Of a DNA stretch of 64,000 nt, positions 17,519 to 30,475 are shown piece by piece. How positions within the stretch are numbered: position 1 is the stretch's first letter; the number at the start of each line of letters is the position of its first letter. The notes below the pieces were generated by a model. That model was not told where the DNA came from. It was given only the letters and a program-made list of their open reading frames with translations, and did not search any database. The DNA lies in the NCBI GenBank assembly GCA_035582835.1, contig JAYKAV010002974.1:413000-476999 (forward strand), given 5' to 3'. Source of the stretch: Phoebastria nigripes (Eukaryota; Chordata; Aves; Procellariiformes; Diomedeidae). A program made the position numbers and the translations under genes.

Positions 17519-18576
17519 AGTGCCCTGTGGCTCATTCCTGGGTAACGCACTTGACTACTGCTGGGTCCAGCAATGGCTGTCTGCTGGAGATAACCACCTT
17601 CTCAAACTTACCACTCAGGTCTTCTTGCTTAATTGACAAGTCTGTGCTTCAGCACCGACCATTCCTCGCTGTCATGCTGGAAATCAGGTTTCCATGACTG
17701 TGTGCAAGTGCACCAGTTTTTCCTTTTCTCCTGCTTGAGAACAGCATCTTACACGTTCTGTGAGAAGAATATCAGCGGACACCCCAAAATTGAGCTTCCT
17801 CATTTGTGACGTNTTTCATCTTAATGCATTTTCACAATAGCTTTTCTGAGGCATCTGGTCCTGTTCACTGCATGAGANGGACATGAAATGGGGATGGACT
17901 AGGAGTGCTTGGCTTAGAAATCCGAGTAACATTAGTCTTTAAGTTTTGGGAAGAATATCAATGTTCTTAAGAGAGAAACCAAATTTTATCTTTGTTATTA
18001 CTGACATAGGAAGGTAAATGTGAGANTGTTCACAGGATTTTTGAGCTTGAGGAAAGAACGTCTCTTCACCTTGCTTCCCATACTTTTAAAAATCATGTCT
18101 AAAGACAGGCTCTTTTCTTAATTATCTCCTGACCCTCAGGTTAACTTTGAGTCATTAAATGGAGGGCACTAAGATGCTTTGAATACAGTGGGTATTGAAT
18201 GGGTTCATGCATTAGTCATGGTAATTTTCCTCTGCTGTTCTGACCCTGATTTGTACAACATAGATAAGAAATCATTTTTCCTGGTATTCACTAAAACATG
18301 AAGATAGTGCCCATTCCCCTAAGGTGAGTAAGAGGTATCAGTTCTTCATCTTTTTTCCACTGGGCAGATGTGAAAAGAGAGGCCAATGCCCATCTCTTTG
18401 CACAATGGCAAATGCAGAATGGTAAATCTCTTTTTGGCAGCGGATAGAAACTTTAAAGATTTTCATAGAAGCTAGGTTAAATATGCCAGTTATAACTAAT
18501 TGCAGGCAACATCTCAGTCTCCAGTTGTACTATCTGGAGGTAAAACAGGTAATCGAAAATGTGTTCTCCACCACAG

Positions 18577-18758
18577 AAGGCCTGCAGTCGGGAATGAAAA
18601 ATCAAATCCTTCGAAGAGACACAGGGACCGTCTGAACGCAGAACTGGACCATCTGGCCAGCCTCCTGCCTTTTCCACCTGACATCATATCGAAGCTGGAC
18701 AAACTGTCCGTCTTGCGCCTTAGTGTCAGCTATCTCCGAGTCAAAAGTTTCTTTCAAG
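18577..18758 (+). CDS. AHR-like: AHR-like coding exon 2 (bHLH domain)
   Basis: This 182-nt exon encodes residues 21 (completed from exon 1) to 81 plus one base of codon 82. It carries the whole bHLH: basic region [13 protein letters not shown] (residues 29-41), helix 1 [12 protein letters not shown] (43-54), loop DIISK, and helix 2 [14 protein letters not shown] (61-74). The KRHRDR segment (residues 34-39) is the DNA-contacting basic part and the second half of the nuclear localisation signal. The Leu-rich helix 2 is also the known AHR nuclear export signal. Acceptor: TTCTCCACCACAG|A. Donor: CAAG|GTAGGT. Joined to exon 1 the frame reads [18 protein letters not shown], so the spacer between the basic blocks is slightly shorter than in mammalian AHR. 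The bHLH match is near-identical to AHR and leaves little doubt about the family. Confidence 0.96.
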
Positions 18759-19467
18759 GTAGGTCTCGTTAAGATATCAATATCCCATTAAAAGTCTCCC
18801 TCTAATTCATTGCTGCTTTGTACTAATCCTGAGTAAAATTATGAAGTAGTATTATATTGATAAAGGAAGAAAAAGAAGATCTACTATTGAACTTATTTTG
18901 TGCACAGGATGTTGTGTTGGAAATTTTGTGCATTTCCTCCTATGCTGTTTGTGTGTTTTTCACCAAATAATGGGATAATCCCCAGCCTTCCTCAGCAGGC
19001 TTTAGGAAGCGGGAAAACATGACTGTAAAATCCCTAAACCAGCAAAGAGGCTTGGGGCAGATGTAATACCTGTAGATACTTTGAACTCCCTTTTTGAAGC
19101 TATTATTGTGCATGTTTGCAATGTCTGTTTAAATACGATGTGAAAGTCAAGCAACTACCNTACTACCTGTGTTTGCTGCATGCCAAGAGGAAATGGGCTT
19201 GCTTGAAAGGCCAGAAAGATCACTTTCTTTCAGGATAAGTGACATCTGAAGTTTAAAGTGTTGACTAAAGCTGTAGTAGGCTGTGCTTTGTTTTTGTAGC
19301 TGTCTGGCACACCGCACAATGAAAGCCAAATGTGCAAGTTCAGATGTACATAATAAGAATTCTTCTAAGTTTGCAGACAGCTTTAGTTTCTTCTGTTGCT
19401 GAAGAGTTCACAAGAGCAAAATCCAGATTAGGGATTTAACAGTGAAAATCCTCTCTAGAGCTGTTTT

Positions 19468-19494
19468 AAAAAAAAAAAAAAAGAAAAAAAAAAA
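19468..19494. repeat. Poly(A) tract with one G
   Basis: A 27-base A-run is interrupted by one G. No retrotransposed gene is recognisable immediately to its left, so it may be simple sequence rather than a processed copy's tail. Confidence 0.75.
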
Positions 19495-22400
19495 GCCTAT
19501 TTGAAGGAGTATAATTGACCAAAACTTATAGGTGGACTGCAGAGATTTTTTTATGGACATTATTTTTCTTTTAGTGCTCTTTGCTACTCCTTCCTGTTGC
19601 TATTCCTTATTATGCACAGTGTCTACAAGGGAGCCCAATTTTTTTGTTTGTTTGTTTTGACTGAAGAATGATATCTGTTGGTTGGTTTCTTGCTTTTTAA
19701 AATATATTTTATTATAAAAGAAATGCCAGATTTTGAAGAGGCTTTGGCAGACTGCAGGGCATTTTACAAGCTGACATCAGATTACAGATGGTGATGTTAC
19801 TGATAGCAGGAGCCTCCCATGTCAACTGTGGCAGCTGGTTGCCCAGCCTCCAGCATCCTGCAGTGTACAGAGCGCCTCTCTTTCTCTTTGCCCACATACC
19901 TGAGTGTTACAGCCCCTTCCTCTGAGCTTTACTTTCATTTCTCTTGGATTCACAAGCAATAAGCTGTCTTCAGCTGCCTTTACTACCCTTCTGCCAGAGT
20001 TTCTAAGATTCATTCTCTCCCTTTTTTAAAGGGATGGGATAAAAGGAAAACAAGTAAAGCCAGACTTCATTACTCTGAAATGTTCCATGTTTTGAGAGAT
20101 TTCATTTAATTTAATCCCCAAATTACCTAATTGAACACATAGTTTGTGTTCCCTTCATTCTTATTTTTAAATGTTTACATCATGAAACTAAGGTTACAGA
20201 AAGCATTGTTTATAGTAAAGGAAGGAAACGACACGCCATTTTAAGACCAGAGAGCAGGCTGGAGCTTCAGAAGGGTGGAGTGGAGGAGAGGTGAGCCGTG
20301 GAAACAGAGCTGGGTGAGGAATGGGTGCTAACGTTTGGGTAAGAGCAGGAGCTGCAGCCTCAGCTTGATGGCACGATCTACTTACTTTCTTGTAGTTGTG
20401 GAGAAATAAGGCAGAATCTGATTTTTTTAAAACAAAACTTTGGTGGGAAGTCATCTAAAAAAGCAGACAAAAAATATCCATCCCAGTGTTTCTATCTTTG
20501 TTGTGATGAAAGAGGACAGAAGAGCAGAAATGGCTTGTTTGTGGCTTTTTAAATCAAAGGATGGTACTAAGTTGTGAGCTGTTATAAACACTGTGAGGAC
20601 AGAGAACAGACCAGTGGCATACAGAGATGTTATAAAATTGGATAAAAAAAAAATGTATATCTGGAAAAACTGACCTAGCAAATCCGTACTAATTCACTCA
20701 GGGAAAATTAATCCAGAGGAACTGATGTTCAATAGAAGAGAGAAACCTAGAAAAGAGAACATAAAAACAATAATCGAAGAGGGACAGTGGTCAGCAAATT
20801 GTTCTATGCTTGTAATATGATATGTTGACATAAACAAGAAAGCCAAGTGTGGATTTTGGTCTGTTTGCCTAGAGGCAGCATGTCACTACACAGGAAGGTT
20901 ATAATCCTTCTCTGCATGAGACCAGCATGACTCCATCTGGAACACAGTTTTCTGTTGTGGGCATCTCCTGGTCACAAGGGCATTAGTACATATTAAGGGG
21001 TTTGGAATAAACACAGGCAAGAAGTGACTATAAAGTTGGACGGACAAAAAAAAGAAGAGTGAAATTAGCTCGAATGTGTACAATTTATATGCTTCGGCTG
21101 TTTGTCTTCATAGGAGAGAAAGACGAGAAGGGAAGGAATTGCTTAGCTTATTTTAGAGTGGCACAGTGGAGGACCCAAGGATCGATGATGAGCAAGCTGA
21201 AATTTGGCTTGAATATCAAGCAGAACATATCTGTAATGAGTTCTGTTCAGCTATCCAATATTCCTAAAATTGATGCAGTGGAGATTCAGGACATTCAAAA
21301 TTGCAATCTATGACACACAGGCATGTGCATCTTTCGTTTAAAAGACTGTTCTGTGAGTTTTAAGGAAGTTAAGCTTAAATTCCATGTTTTTAAAAAGTGC
21401 TTGTAAGAATGCTGTTTTCCATTTTTTTTTAAAACCATGAATAGTGCTATTTGGCACGTAAGTTCATATATGATATTGCAGATTCAACCCATAACAGTTC
21501 AGCAATTCCCTTGACAACTAGAATTACATACCTTTTACAGTCCCAGCGGTTTCTAGACATACTCATTTACTTACCACTAGGTGTCCTTTCAGTAGCTACT
21601 CTGCAATACTTGGTGTGTAGCACAAATGTTGTATTTAAAAAGATCAATAGCCAATTAAAGGGCATGGAGTGACCTCACCATATTGATTTCAAGTATGAAA
21701 ATCATTTTGCAGAGAATTAGGTATTAGGGGATAGAGAATATTCATCAGTCATTTATTCCCTCTTCGGTGACCATTACAAGTTAGTACCTTGAAGCATATG
21801 GCCAGTTCATCTTAGTTAAGTTGTTTAAGCAAAGGTCTGGTTCTTTTCCAAAATTTAGATCTGGTTGTTGAGACAGATTTTTCTAGTATTCAGTTTAACA
21901 GTCACTATGGTGGATTCCCTCTCTCATTCTTAGAAATGTTTTCCTTTGGCTTCAGAACAATTCTTCTGTCTACTTGGTTTACAGTCTTTGATTCTCTGTT
22001 ATCAGTTGGTAGTGGCTCTATTAATAGCCCCACTCCCCCCAAGCTATATGCGTTTATTAATTTTGCATTTTCCTGATAAGCACTTCAAAATGGCTTNCAG
22101 CAGTAACCTTCCAGTCTCACCAGAGCTCTTGTATAAAGCAGCGTGGATCTAAACCAGTACTTTGAGAGACATCAACTGCTATAAGAAGCTGTGCCGGTCA
22201 TTTGGCCCTGACAAAAATTTGCCTGGGGTGGGGCTCCTGTGGGAGTGGAGTGGTACTTAGTGGCTGCGACCACTTGAACTTGCTGGGCCTCTGTCTTGGC
22301 CATATTCCATCTTGGTTAATTGTAATCTGTCTTCCTTTAACACTCTTGACAATACAGCCTTTAGTACCTCCTTTTTCTCAGTTTTTCCACTGGTGGAAAA

Positions 22401-22944
22401 ATAGTGGTCTTGCTCCACTTCAAAACTGACTCCCTTCTGTTGATCGTTTAAATTGTTCCCTTCTAGTATAGGTGTTAATTTTGTAAATCAATGTAAAAAG
22501 AATAGCACCTTGTTCTTTTAGTGTCTCAGATCCTTTCTGAGAGAAAGCTAACTTAAGCTTCCCAGTACCTGTAAGGAAAATAGCTACGACAATTTAGGTA
22601 GACCAATACAGTTACAACTAGGGCTTAAAGCTCCTCATCTTTCAGTTCTTAGTGTAACTAACCTTCTATCGGTAGGCCACTCAAACTTTCCTTCAACATA
22701 CCATTCATTAATGTTAATCCTTTTAGCCATAAGTATGCCTGATAAATGATAACTGATGTTGCTGAGTACAGTCTTAGATGGCAAACATAGAGACCTTAAT
22801 ATGGATCAATTTTTTGATTATTCAAGAAGTGGGGGTATTTGAAATCCTTCACTACATAACTTAGATAAAAAGTAATTTAATTCAATAGCTTATGTTATTT
22901 TTCCCATCTGGACATTGCATGCACGAATGTGTATTTTGTGTTTA

Positions 22945-22990
22945 TACACACACACACATATGCAAACAGAGACACATGCATGCACACACA
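22945..22990. repeat. CA-rich simple repeat
   Basis: ACACACACACACAT is followed by interrupted CA and CATG units. It is an ordinary microsatellite in intron 2. Confidence 0.8.
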
Positions 22991-23038
22991 AAAACAGTGT
23001 CTTCCCAACAAAAACCTCCCTTGCAGTATTATTTTGAC

Positions 23039-23108
23039 TCTCTGTGTTTATTTACTTTCAGACTTCAGTGCCTTCTCTGTATTTACTTACTTCCAGACTT
23101 CATTTCAT
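23039..23108 (+). repeat. 35-bp imperfect tandem duplication
   Basis: TCTCTGTGTTTATTTACTTT and TCTCTGTATTTACTTACTTC begin at 23039 and 23074, and both continue with CAGACTTCA. The two units differ at several bases, so the duplication is older than the 61-bp one at 9.9 kb. Confidence 0.8.
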
Positions 23109-25934
23109 CTTGAAAGCTGAAAAGTTGATAAATTTATGAGTGACTAAATAAGGAACGTAGAGAGTCCTGAATTAACTCCGTGAATAAATATATTCAAGGT
23201 TTCTGTAAATTTTATATTAAAATTGTAATCCAGATCTTTCAAAAATTAGTGACAGTCAAACATGGAGACATGTTATTTGACCTGCCTTTGACTGAAGTTA
23301 TATATGGATTTTTAAACCGAATTATAGTAGAATCTGAGAAACTTGTCACAAATGTTATGTCATCTTCTTCCACGTAGAATTTAAGATTTTAGGAAGCAGG
23401 CCAGTAATGGACTTTCCTCAATGAAGAATCAACTCTGCCTCAACCTCAGGGACATTTGTCTAAATTTTTTGTAAATCTGCAACGTGCGTGGTTCCACACC
23501 TTCCTTGGCAATCCCCAACATCCAAGCTGGATCTCTGCAGTTTAAGCCCTCCTTCTGTAGAAGAACAATTTATTCCCTTTTCTTGTAGCACCTCTGCTTT
23601 TACAGCCATGAAGGTGTCCCATGTTTCCCTCAGTCTTTTCTTCTTTAGACAAAACAGCCCTGCCCTGCTCCTTTGTGTTTTTTCTCAGGGCTATATTTTC
23701 TTTAATCATTCTTGTTGCTCTGCTTTTGTCTTTTTTCAAAATTAATCTAGGGTATGTGCAATTCATCCTTCCATTTTACAGCAAATGACTGATAACTTTT
23801 CTCGGATTATGGTTTCTTAAGTAAGCGTGGACCCCCTTCCAACAAGATTCTTCAGTTTACTTATGAAAACATTGTGAGACAGTAGGAATAACCTTTTTAA
23901 AGTTATGAAGACATGTATATATATATCTATTGTTCTTCCCATCCACATGTCCAGTTGTAGAAGGTAATTAATTTAGTGTAACATGGCAACATATCCTTGA
24001 CAGATCTGTTGCTTTCTACTTCTTTTTTATTACCTTTAAGTCTTTACAAATAGGTTGTTTGATATTTTTCTCCCGTATTTTTCTAGGGATTGAAGCTCAG
24101 CTTAGTGGTCCTACTATTCTGTGGTTTCNTCTTCCCATACTTTCTAAAGATAAGGTCCACATTTGCCCTCTTCTAGTCTTTCAAAATCTCCCCCTTTTAT
24201 TATGATTTCTCATAGACTAATAGCTAATACCTCTGAGTACACTTCAGCTCATTCTCAGGATATGCTGCAATGACTTTCACCAGATGCAGCTAACTTGCAA
24301 ATATTAAACTCATCCAAGTACCTAAGGTGTTAGCCTTATTGCTGGTGTTTAGTGGCAGTGTCTGTCTGATCCTAGGTGATGGAAGCAAAAAGAGGCAATA
24401 AACACTTAAACTTTTTTTTTGCATTATCTGTAGCTCCCCCTCTGCTGAGTAGCAGAAAACTCTTTTCCCAACCTTGTATGGTTAAAGGGCTTCCAGCATG
24501 CTCTTTATAACCTTCCCTTTCTTGCTACATCTTATTTTACGCATTGGCTTTTCTGTTTTTCTTCTTATACACTTATGCTTTATTTTACTCATTTTAAAAA
24601 ATATTTTCTGTGAGCTTCCAGTCATTGAAGAACTCAGGATTTTTTTAAGATGGTCTTTTCTTGTATTTCCCACCCATTGAGATAGTTTACACTTATCCCC
24701 TACACATTGGTTTGTTGAAAGAACATCCAGCTCCTACTTCCCTTAGATATCTGTCCTCTGAGATTTTTCCTTCCAGTTCTCCAGGTGTACTGAAGTCTCC
24801 CTTCTTTAGGTCTGGTGTCTTCACGTTGCTGTGCCTTGGATTGCTGCCGCTGGAAGAACCATCGGTTCCAGGATTTCCTGGTCACTTTCACCAAGCTGCC
24901 CTCCCTCCTTCTAACCCATTTCTCCCCTTCAATTAAATCTCTTTTATATATTTATTTTTTCAGTTCTGGCAGGATAGCACACACTGTGTGGTTTCTGTCT
25001 TTCTTCTGATTTAACATTTATATTAGTGGGTCATTTCCTTTTACTCATTTATGTGTTTGGTGTGATCCAATTCCCACCGAGGTTTATCTTTAATGGAAAC
25101 TGGATTTATCCCTTTTAAGAAGAAAGCAACAAAGGATTCCTCCCAGCTGGCCTGATTTTCAGTATCCTCAATTACTTGCAGTCTGTTCCAGCTTTCATCT
25201 CCTCCTACTGTATCCATGGCCCTTCATCTCATAGCTCGATAACATACATGGACTTCTTACTACTTTGATTCAGATTCCTTAGGTTCATTCATTAGGTTCT
25301 TTAGATTAGGCTGTCCTAGGGATAGCTATTATTTATTGTAGTATTTGAATATTTAGTGCTGCAGTCCACAGTCCATAGCTTGCAGACTTGTTTCTGATGT
25401 GACACGCCTGTCACTCCAGTGACACTCACAGAAAATTAAGAAATTAAAACTTGAGGTGGGTAGGGAAGCAAAGAATGATCTTGCTTTCAGTGTATTATCT
25501 GCACCGTAATGCTATTCAACATTGCTTTATGAGTGCTGCTTACCTGAACGAAAGCTCCTGGTCTGAGGATCCAGGATTCCACTGCAGTGCAAGCAGAGGG
25601 GTTACCAGGCATCCCTTTTTTCCCCACTGTCTCTCCCTAACATTTCTGTTTTCCCAGAGTTTTCTTTTCAAAATCTCTCAGCTAAGGTTTTTTCTGGATT
25701 GACAAGTTCTGCTCTTTTGGTATAAATATGTTTTTTAGACTTGACTTTACATAAGCAAGGAAAATTTTTTCCACAAGATTTAACTGATTTTGAAACTAAA
25801 CTCATACTTTTGAGTTTATTGTTACAATTATGGCCTATACTGGATACATTTCCATGGGGAAATTTCTTCTTTCATTTGTTAGCTGGTTCCAGTAGCCTGA
25901 AGCTTTCCCTTAAATTTAAAACTATAGTCTTTGC

Positions 25935-26403
25935 GAATCACAGAAGGGTTGAAATTGGAAGGGACCTCTGGAGGTCATCTGGTCCAAGCCCCCTGCTCAA
26001 GCAGGGCCACCTAGAGCCAGTTGCCCAGGACCATGTCCAGATGGCTTTTGAATATCTCCAAGGCGGGAGACTCCACAGCCTCCCTGGGCAACCTGTGCCA
26101 GTGCTCAGTCACCCTCACAGTGAAAAAGTGTTTCCTGGTGTTCAGACAGCATCTCCTGTGCTTCAGGTTGTACCCCTTGCCTCTTGTCCTGCCACTGGAC
26201 ACCACCAAAAAGAGCCCGGCTCCCTCTTCTTTATGCCCTTCCTTCAGGTATTTATACATGCTGATGAGATCCCCCCTGAGCTTTCTCTTCTCCAGGCTAA
26301 ACAGTCCCAGCTCTCTCAGCCTCTCCTCATAGGAGAGATGCTCCGGTGCCTTCATCATCTTCATGTCCTTTCATTGGACTCTCTCCAGGTCCTTTGTACT
26401 GGA
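25935..26403 (-). mobile_element. CR1 LINE fragment, antisense, nearly intact 3' ORF tail
   Basis: The left end (GAATCACAGAAGGGTTGAAA, then GGAAGGGACCTCTGG) is the reversed CR1 3' UTR. The minus-strand frame at 26364-26011 reads [20 protein letters not shown], then MYKYLKEGHKEEGAGLF, KHFFTVRVTEHWHRLPREAV and ESPALEIFKSHLD, the conserved CR1 ORF2 C-terminus, without an internal stop. The similar sequence continues a few tens of bases upstream before similarity ends, so the element is 5'-truncated. Its subfamily clearly differs from that of the 6.9-kb copy. It lies in intron 2, opposite in orientation to the AHR-like gene. Confidence 0.94.
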
Positions 26404-29400
26404 TATATTTAGAACAGATATAGGAAAAGTAAAATAATAAAAGATTTGAAATACAAATAAAGATTATAAGAGAGGCTACATGGAGAACAGGATAAAATGC
26501 CTAAATCAACAATCATGGAATTATACCTCCTTGTCTCCATCTCTTCACTCCAACTGATATTTTATTGGTACGATTTATATATTGTTTTCCATTATGGAAA
26601 TAATAAGAGGTTTTCAGATTATCAACAAGCCTCTAGTTTTTAATGAAATCTGTACTTTGAGTTATAAATCTAGGATTACAGTTGTGGTTCTCTGCTTAGC
26701 TAGGGTTGAAGCTGATACCTTGAATCAAGAAGTCCCCAACATATCTGAACAGTTTAACAATTACAAGTTTGTTTTTTAAAGACATATTCTACTGATTTAG
26801 AGCACTCCCAGAGCTGTCCTCTGAAACAGAATGCCTGAATGATTTCTCTCCTGAAAGAGAAATAAGGACTTTTCTTTTTGCACACATACAAAATGACTTT
26901 AGGGTATCTGTTGCTGTAGTCCACAGTCATAGTTTATTAGATTGTCTATAAGCATGTAGGCTGTTTAGGTTTCTTAGGGCAGCTTATTCAATGACTCGCA
27001 CTGAGAAGGAACCTTCATGTGAGGTCAGAGTGGGTAACAGGTAAGGTTATTCCTGTGGCTGTATTGAATCATCGTATTCAAATTACCACAGCATTCAGAG
27101 TGTTTCAGCCAAAAAGGGAGTGTTCATGAAAGAAACATTTTCCACTCTCTACTGCTCTATAATTTTACCATCTTCATAACAATATAGCAATTGAAAAGAG
27201 GAAAAAGTGTTCTGCTGTGCAAGTGGTACGTAAGTAAAGNTTTGAAGGAAGACCTACTGTCTGCAAGTCATTATCTAATCAAGTGTTAAAATACTACATT
27301 AGTGAAATTTTAGTACAAGCGTCAAGACTTTAAGCAGGCTAGCTGCATGTATTCATTCCTGAGATCTGGCAGGACTAATTTCTGGAGAAGCAGCTGCACA
27401 TTGGCTCTCCCCTACATTACCCATTTTCAAACAGTGGATTATTTTGACTAGATTTTTTGACACTTTTAATTGCCAGAGAGACCATTTTATTGTGACATAT
27501 TGCTTACACCAATGCTTCACTTTTTTCTTTTCCCCTTGTTTCCTGGGGACACCATTCATTCCATGTAACAAATACCTGAGGCTGTTTTGCGCTACACGTC
27601 CTCTTGGATAACCTGGAGATCTCTCTGACCCTTGGGAGACCTTTGCTGACTCTTGGAAGGAGACCATATCTCCTCTTTGCGCCTCGTTGTAAGAGGATGG
27701 ACCTCCTTCTGCCAGCTGGCTTTCTCTTTAGTTTCCTGCAAACAACATGGGTTTTGTAGGAGAGGGAGAGTAGATTTACAAGCAGGCTTTACTTCAGAAT
27801 AAGCCTATATTCAGGAAGAAGAAGAGGAATCTTAAATTTCTTGAATTCCTGTCACCTTTGAAGACCAAGGGAACCTGTTAGTGCAACACTATGTTAAGTG
27901 TCATATTCTGAGACTGGCTCTAAATTCCATACCTATTTTTTTGAGTAATGGCAAATAAAGGACCTTAGTTATAAATAAGTGTCAGATCTTTTCTGGTATT
28001 CCTTGGGTACTTGTGTNATTTGCTGTGAGTTGTTCATATTGTCAGACCTCACAAGCTCAGAGCTGTTAGGCTGAGTCAGTCATCTGCACAAAGAGGGCTG
28101 GACTCTATAGACTTTGTGCTGTCTTTGGGAAATACACCATCATTATGATTCTTCTTGCAGAACTTCCTCTTGCGATTCTGGATCTATATCTTATACCACT
28201 TTTCTATTGTTGGATGCCATTCAAGTGAACATCCCTGTAGGCCTCAATGTTTCTCCTGGTATTGGCAAGACTGATTATAAAACCAGGGAACTGGAAATGA
28301 CAAGTGATGGGAGGGGAATCTTTGACTGTTGGATTTCTCCTGAGGGCATTTGGCGCTGGAAGAGTTCCACTGTTTCTAGCAATAGTAGAAGTACACTCAG
28401 AACCAGACAACATGGTCACAGACACACACAGTGGCTGGTTTTANAGGTGTTCCCACAAACCACGGCTGCTATATTGGTCCAATGCTAGGGGAAGTCCCCA
28501 AAATACTTTGAGCCATTAAGTGCAGGTCTTTATCTTTTTCCAGCTTGCTTAGTCATTTTTAACCATTCCGATTTGGTAGGCTTTTATGCTCGGTTGCATT
28601 TGGTTAGCTCACAATATGCATCTCACGTAGCATCAATGTAAATAAATGTAGGTATGTGGCAAGGAAAAAACTGGGCCCATCTAATCCAGTAGACTGATAC
28701 ACACACTGTCTTTTGTATTCCGTGATTTTCGTCTTGCTCGAGCACTGTGCTTCCTCAATCCTTCCTCTGCAGCTAAGACCCTCCTTGGCCCAGCCTGGTA
28801 ACAGCTGTTGAAATACCCTCATAGTCCCCTGTGGATCAAATTCTATTATCCTATGCTATAATGAATGAACTTTTATTGACCTCATTTTCTTGAGTTAAAT
28901 TGTGTTTGGATGTTGGAGACTGAGAAAGAACTTAGCATAAGTTTAGTTCGACCGCAACCCAAGTTTTCCTTGAATATGGAAACAAGATTGGTTTTCATCA
29001 TAGGAAAGATTGTGTTTTTACTCCAGAAGTTGCTAGCAATTGCAGTGATTGTAGAAAGCCCTAGCCATAATTCTGTCCTAGTCACTGCTGCAGTGGATGG
29101 GAGGTAGGAAAGCATTCCCTCAGGCATGAACTTTGGCTTGGTTTACACTTGTTCTCAGCTTCATGAGTGATTACCATCTCTGAGAGGAAACGTGTTTCTT
29201 TACTGTCAAGAAAATGATTTACTTTGTTTCTTATTTTAAACACAGATATGTTTTAAAGGAAAGACAATACCTCTTATCCAACAGAACAAGGAATTTAGCT
29301 TGGCATAATATAATTGCATAGGGCTTTGAAGACAAATAGGACAAATAGTTTTAGGCTAGAGAACAGTGTGGGAGTCTGTCCTCCTGGTTTCTCTTCCCAC

Positions 29401-30460
29401 TTTGCTTTTGGCTTACAGCACATGGTGAAGCTCTCTGCAGAGAACTCCGAAACAATACGGATGTTAGAGCGGGTCCTGTAGCGAGAAGCAGAGTGGCTAT
29501 GTCACTTTGGGGATAAGCCCGCATGAATTAGTCCTTCTGAGAGGCACAGCTTACTAGAGTATGTGCCTTGCCATCCCAATATGGCCACACTTTTTTTCAA
29601 GCTCCTGTTATCTCCATGTAGCAGCGTAAGACACTGTGTGCCCATACCAATATCCTTAGAGCTAGCTCAGCTAGATCTCTGTGCTACACTCCATCATGTC
29701 CAGTGCAGACATACCTCTCTGGTGCTTGCCAGATCAGGTAACTTCAATCTTTTGAGTCTGTACAATTATATTGGCTATGCCAAGGCAGATCTCAAGATGA
29801 CACTTGTGGTCCATGGAGATGGAAAGCTGCAAACCCATTAATATCTTGAATTAAGAGCCTGTCATTCAGATGTAAATCTAAAACAATGCTTCCTTTTTAA
29901 GACTTTTTAAAAATAATTTTAATTACAAGACTACCATTTAGCTTCTGGACTTTGTAGTACTTTCACAGAGTCAGTTCATGAAGTTCTGAAATGCTGTCTC
30001 ATATGCCTCACTAGCAAAGCATGGTGGTTGCTGGGACTCTGAGAAGTCCATGAGATGCAGCCTGAAGGCTAGGCATGGGGGCAGGGTAAATGTGGACATT
30101 GCAGAAGTGTGTCAAGACTAGACAAAATGATATTATTTTAATTGTTTTTAAAACCACTTTTCCCTATCATGATTTTCAACTGGACTTCATACCTAATATA
30201 TGAAGCGTAGGCTGGAGTGGAGAGGGTAAAGATTAATAGCCAGATCCTTAACTGCCTTCCATCATCTACTTACCAGATTTTCAAATAAATGCTGTGTTGC
30301 TTCTATTAACCACTCACAGATGTGTTTTATTATCCACTTCCAAGAGTTTTCTTTTTAAAAACTTCTTTCTTGTTCTGCTCCCCAAAGCCCTGCTAATTGT
30401 TAGGTCACTGAAGCTCTGAGACCATTGCCTGTCATGTGCATCAGCATCAGTATTGTCTCG

Positions 30461-30475
30461 TTTTTTTTTTTTTTT
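30461..30475. repeat. Poly(T) tract
   Basis: Fifteen Ts lie in a row in intron 2. No element is recognisable next to it. Confidence 0.7.

Noticed and set aside
18505..18576. Upstream AG sites (after TTGCAG at 18505) as alternative exon 2 acceptors
   Set aside because: Joining exon 1 in phase 2 to the TTGCAG site would put the bHLH out of frame.
25741..26412. 223-codon + strand open frame, the longest in the window
   Set aside because: It is the antisense shadow of the CR1 coding tail on the opposite strand, extended by chance into flanking DNA.
28114..28488. 124-codon + frame
   Set aside because: It has no recognisable domain and contains an ambiguous base; it is consistent with chance.
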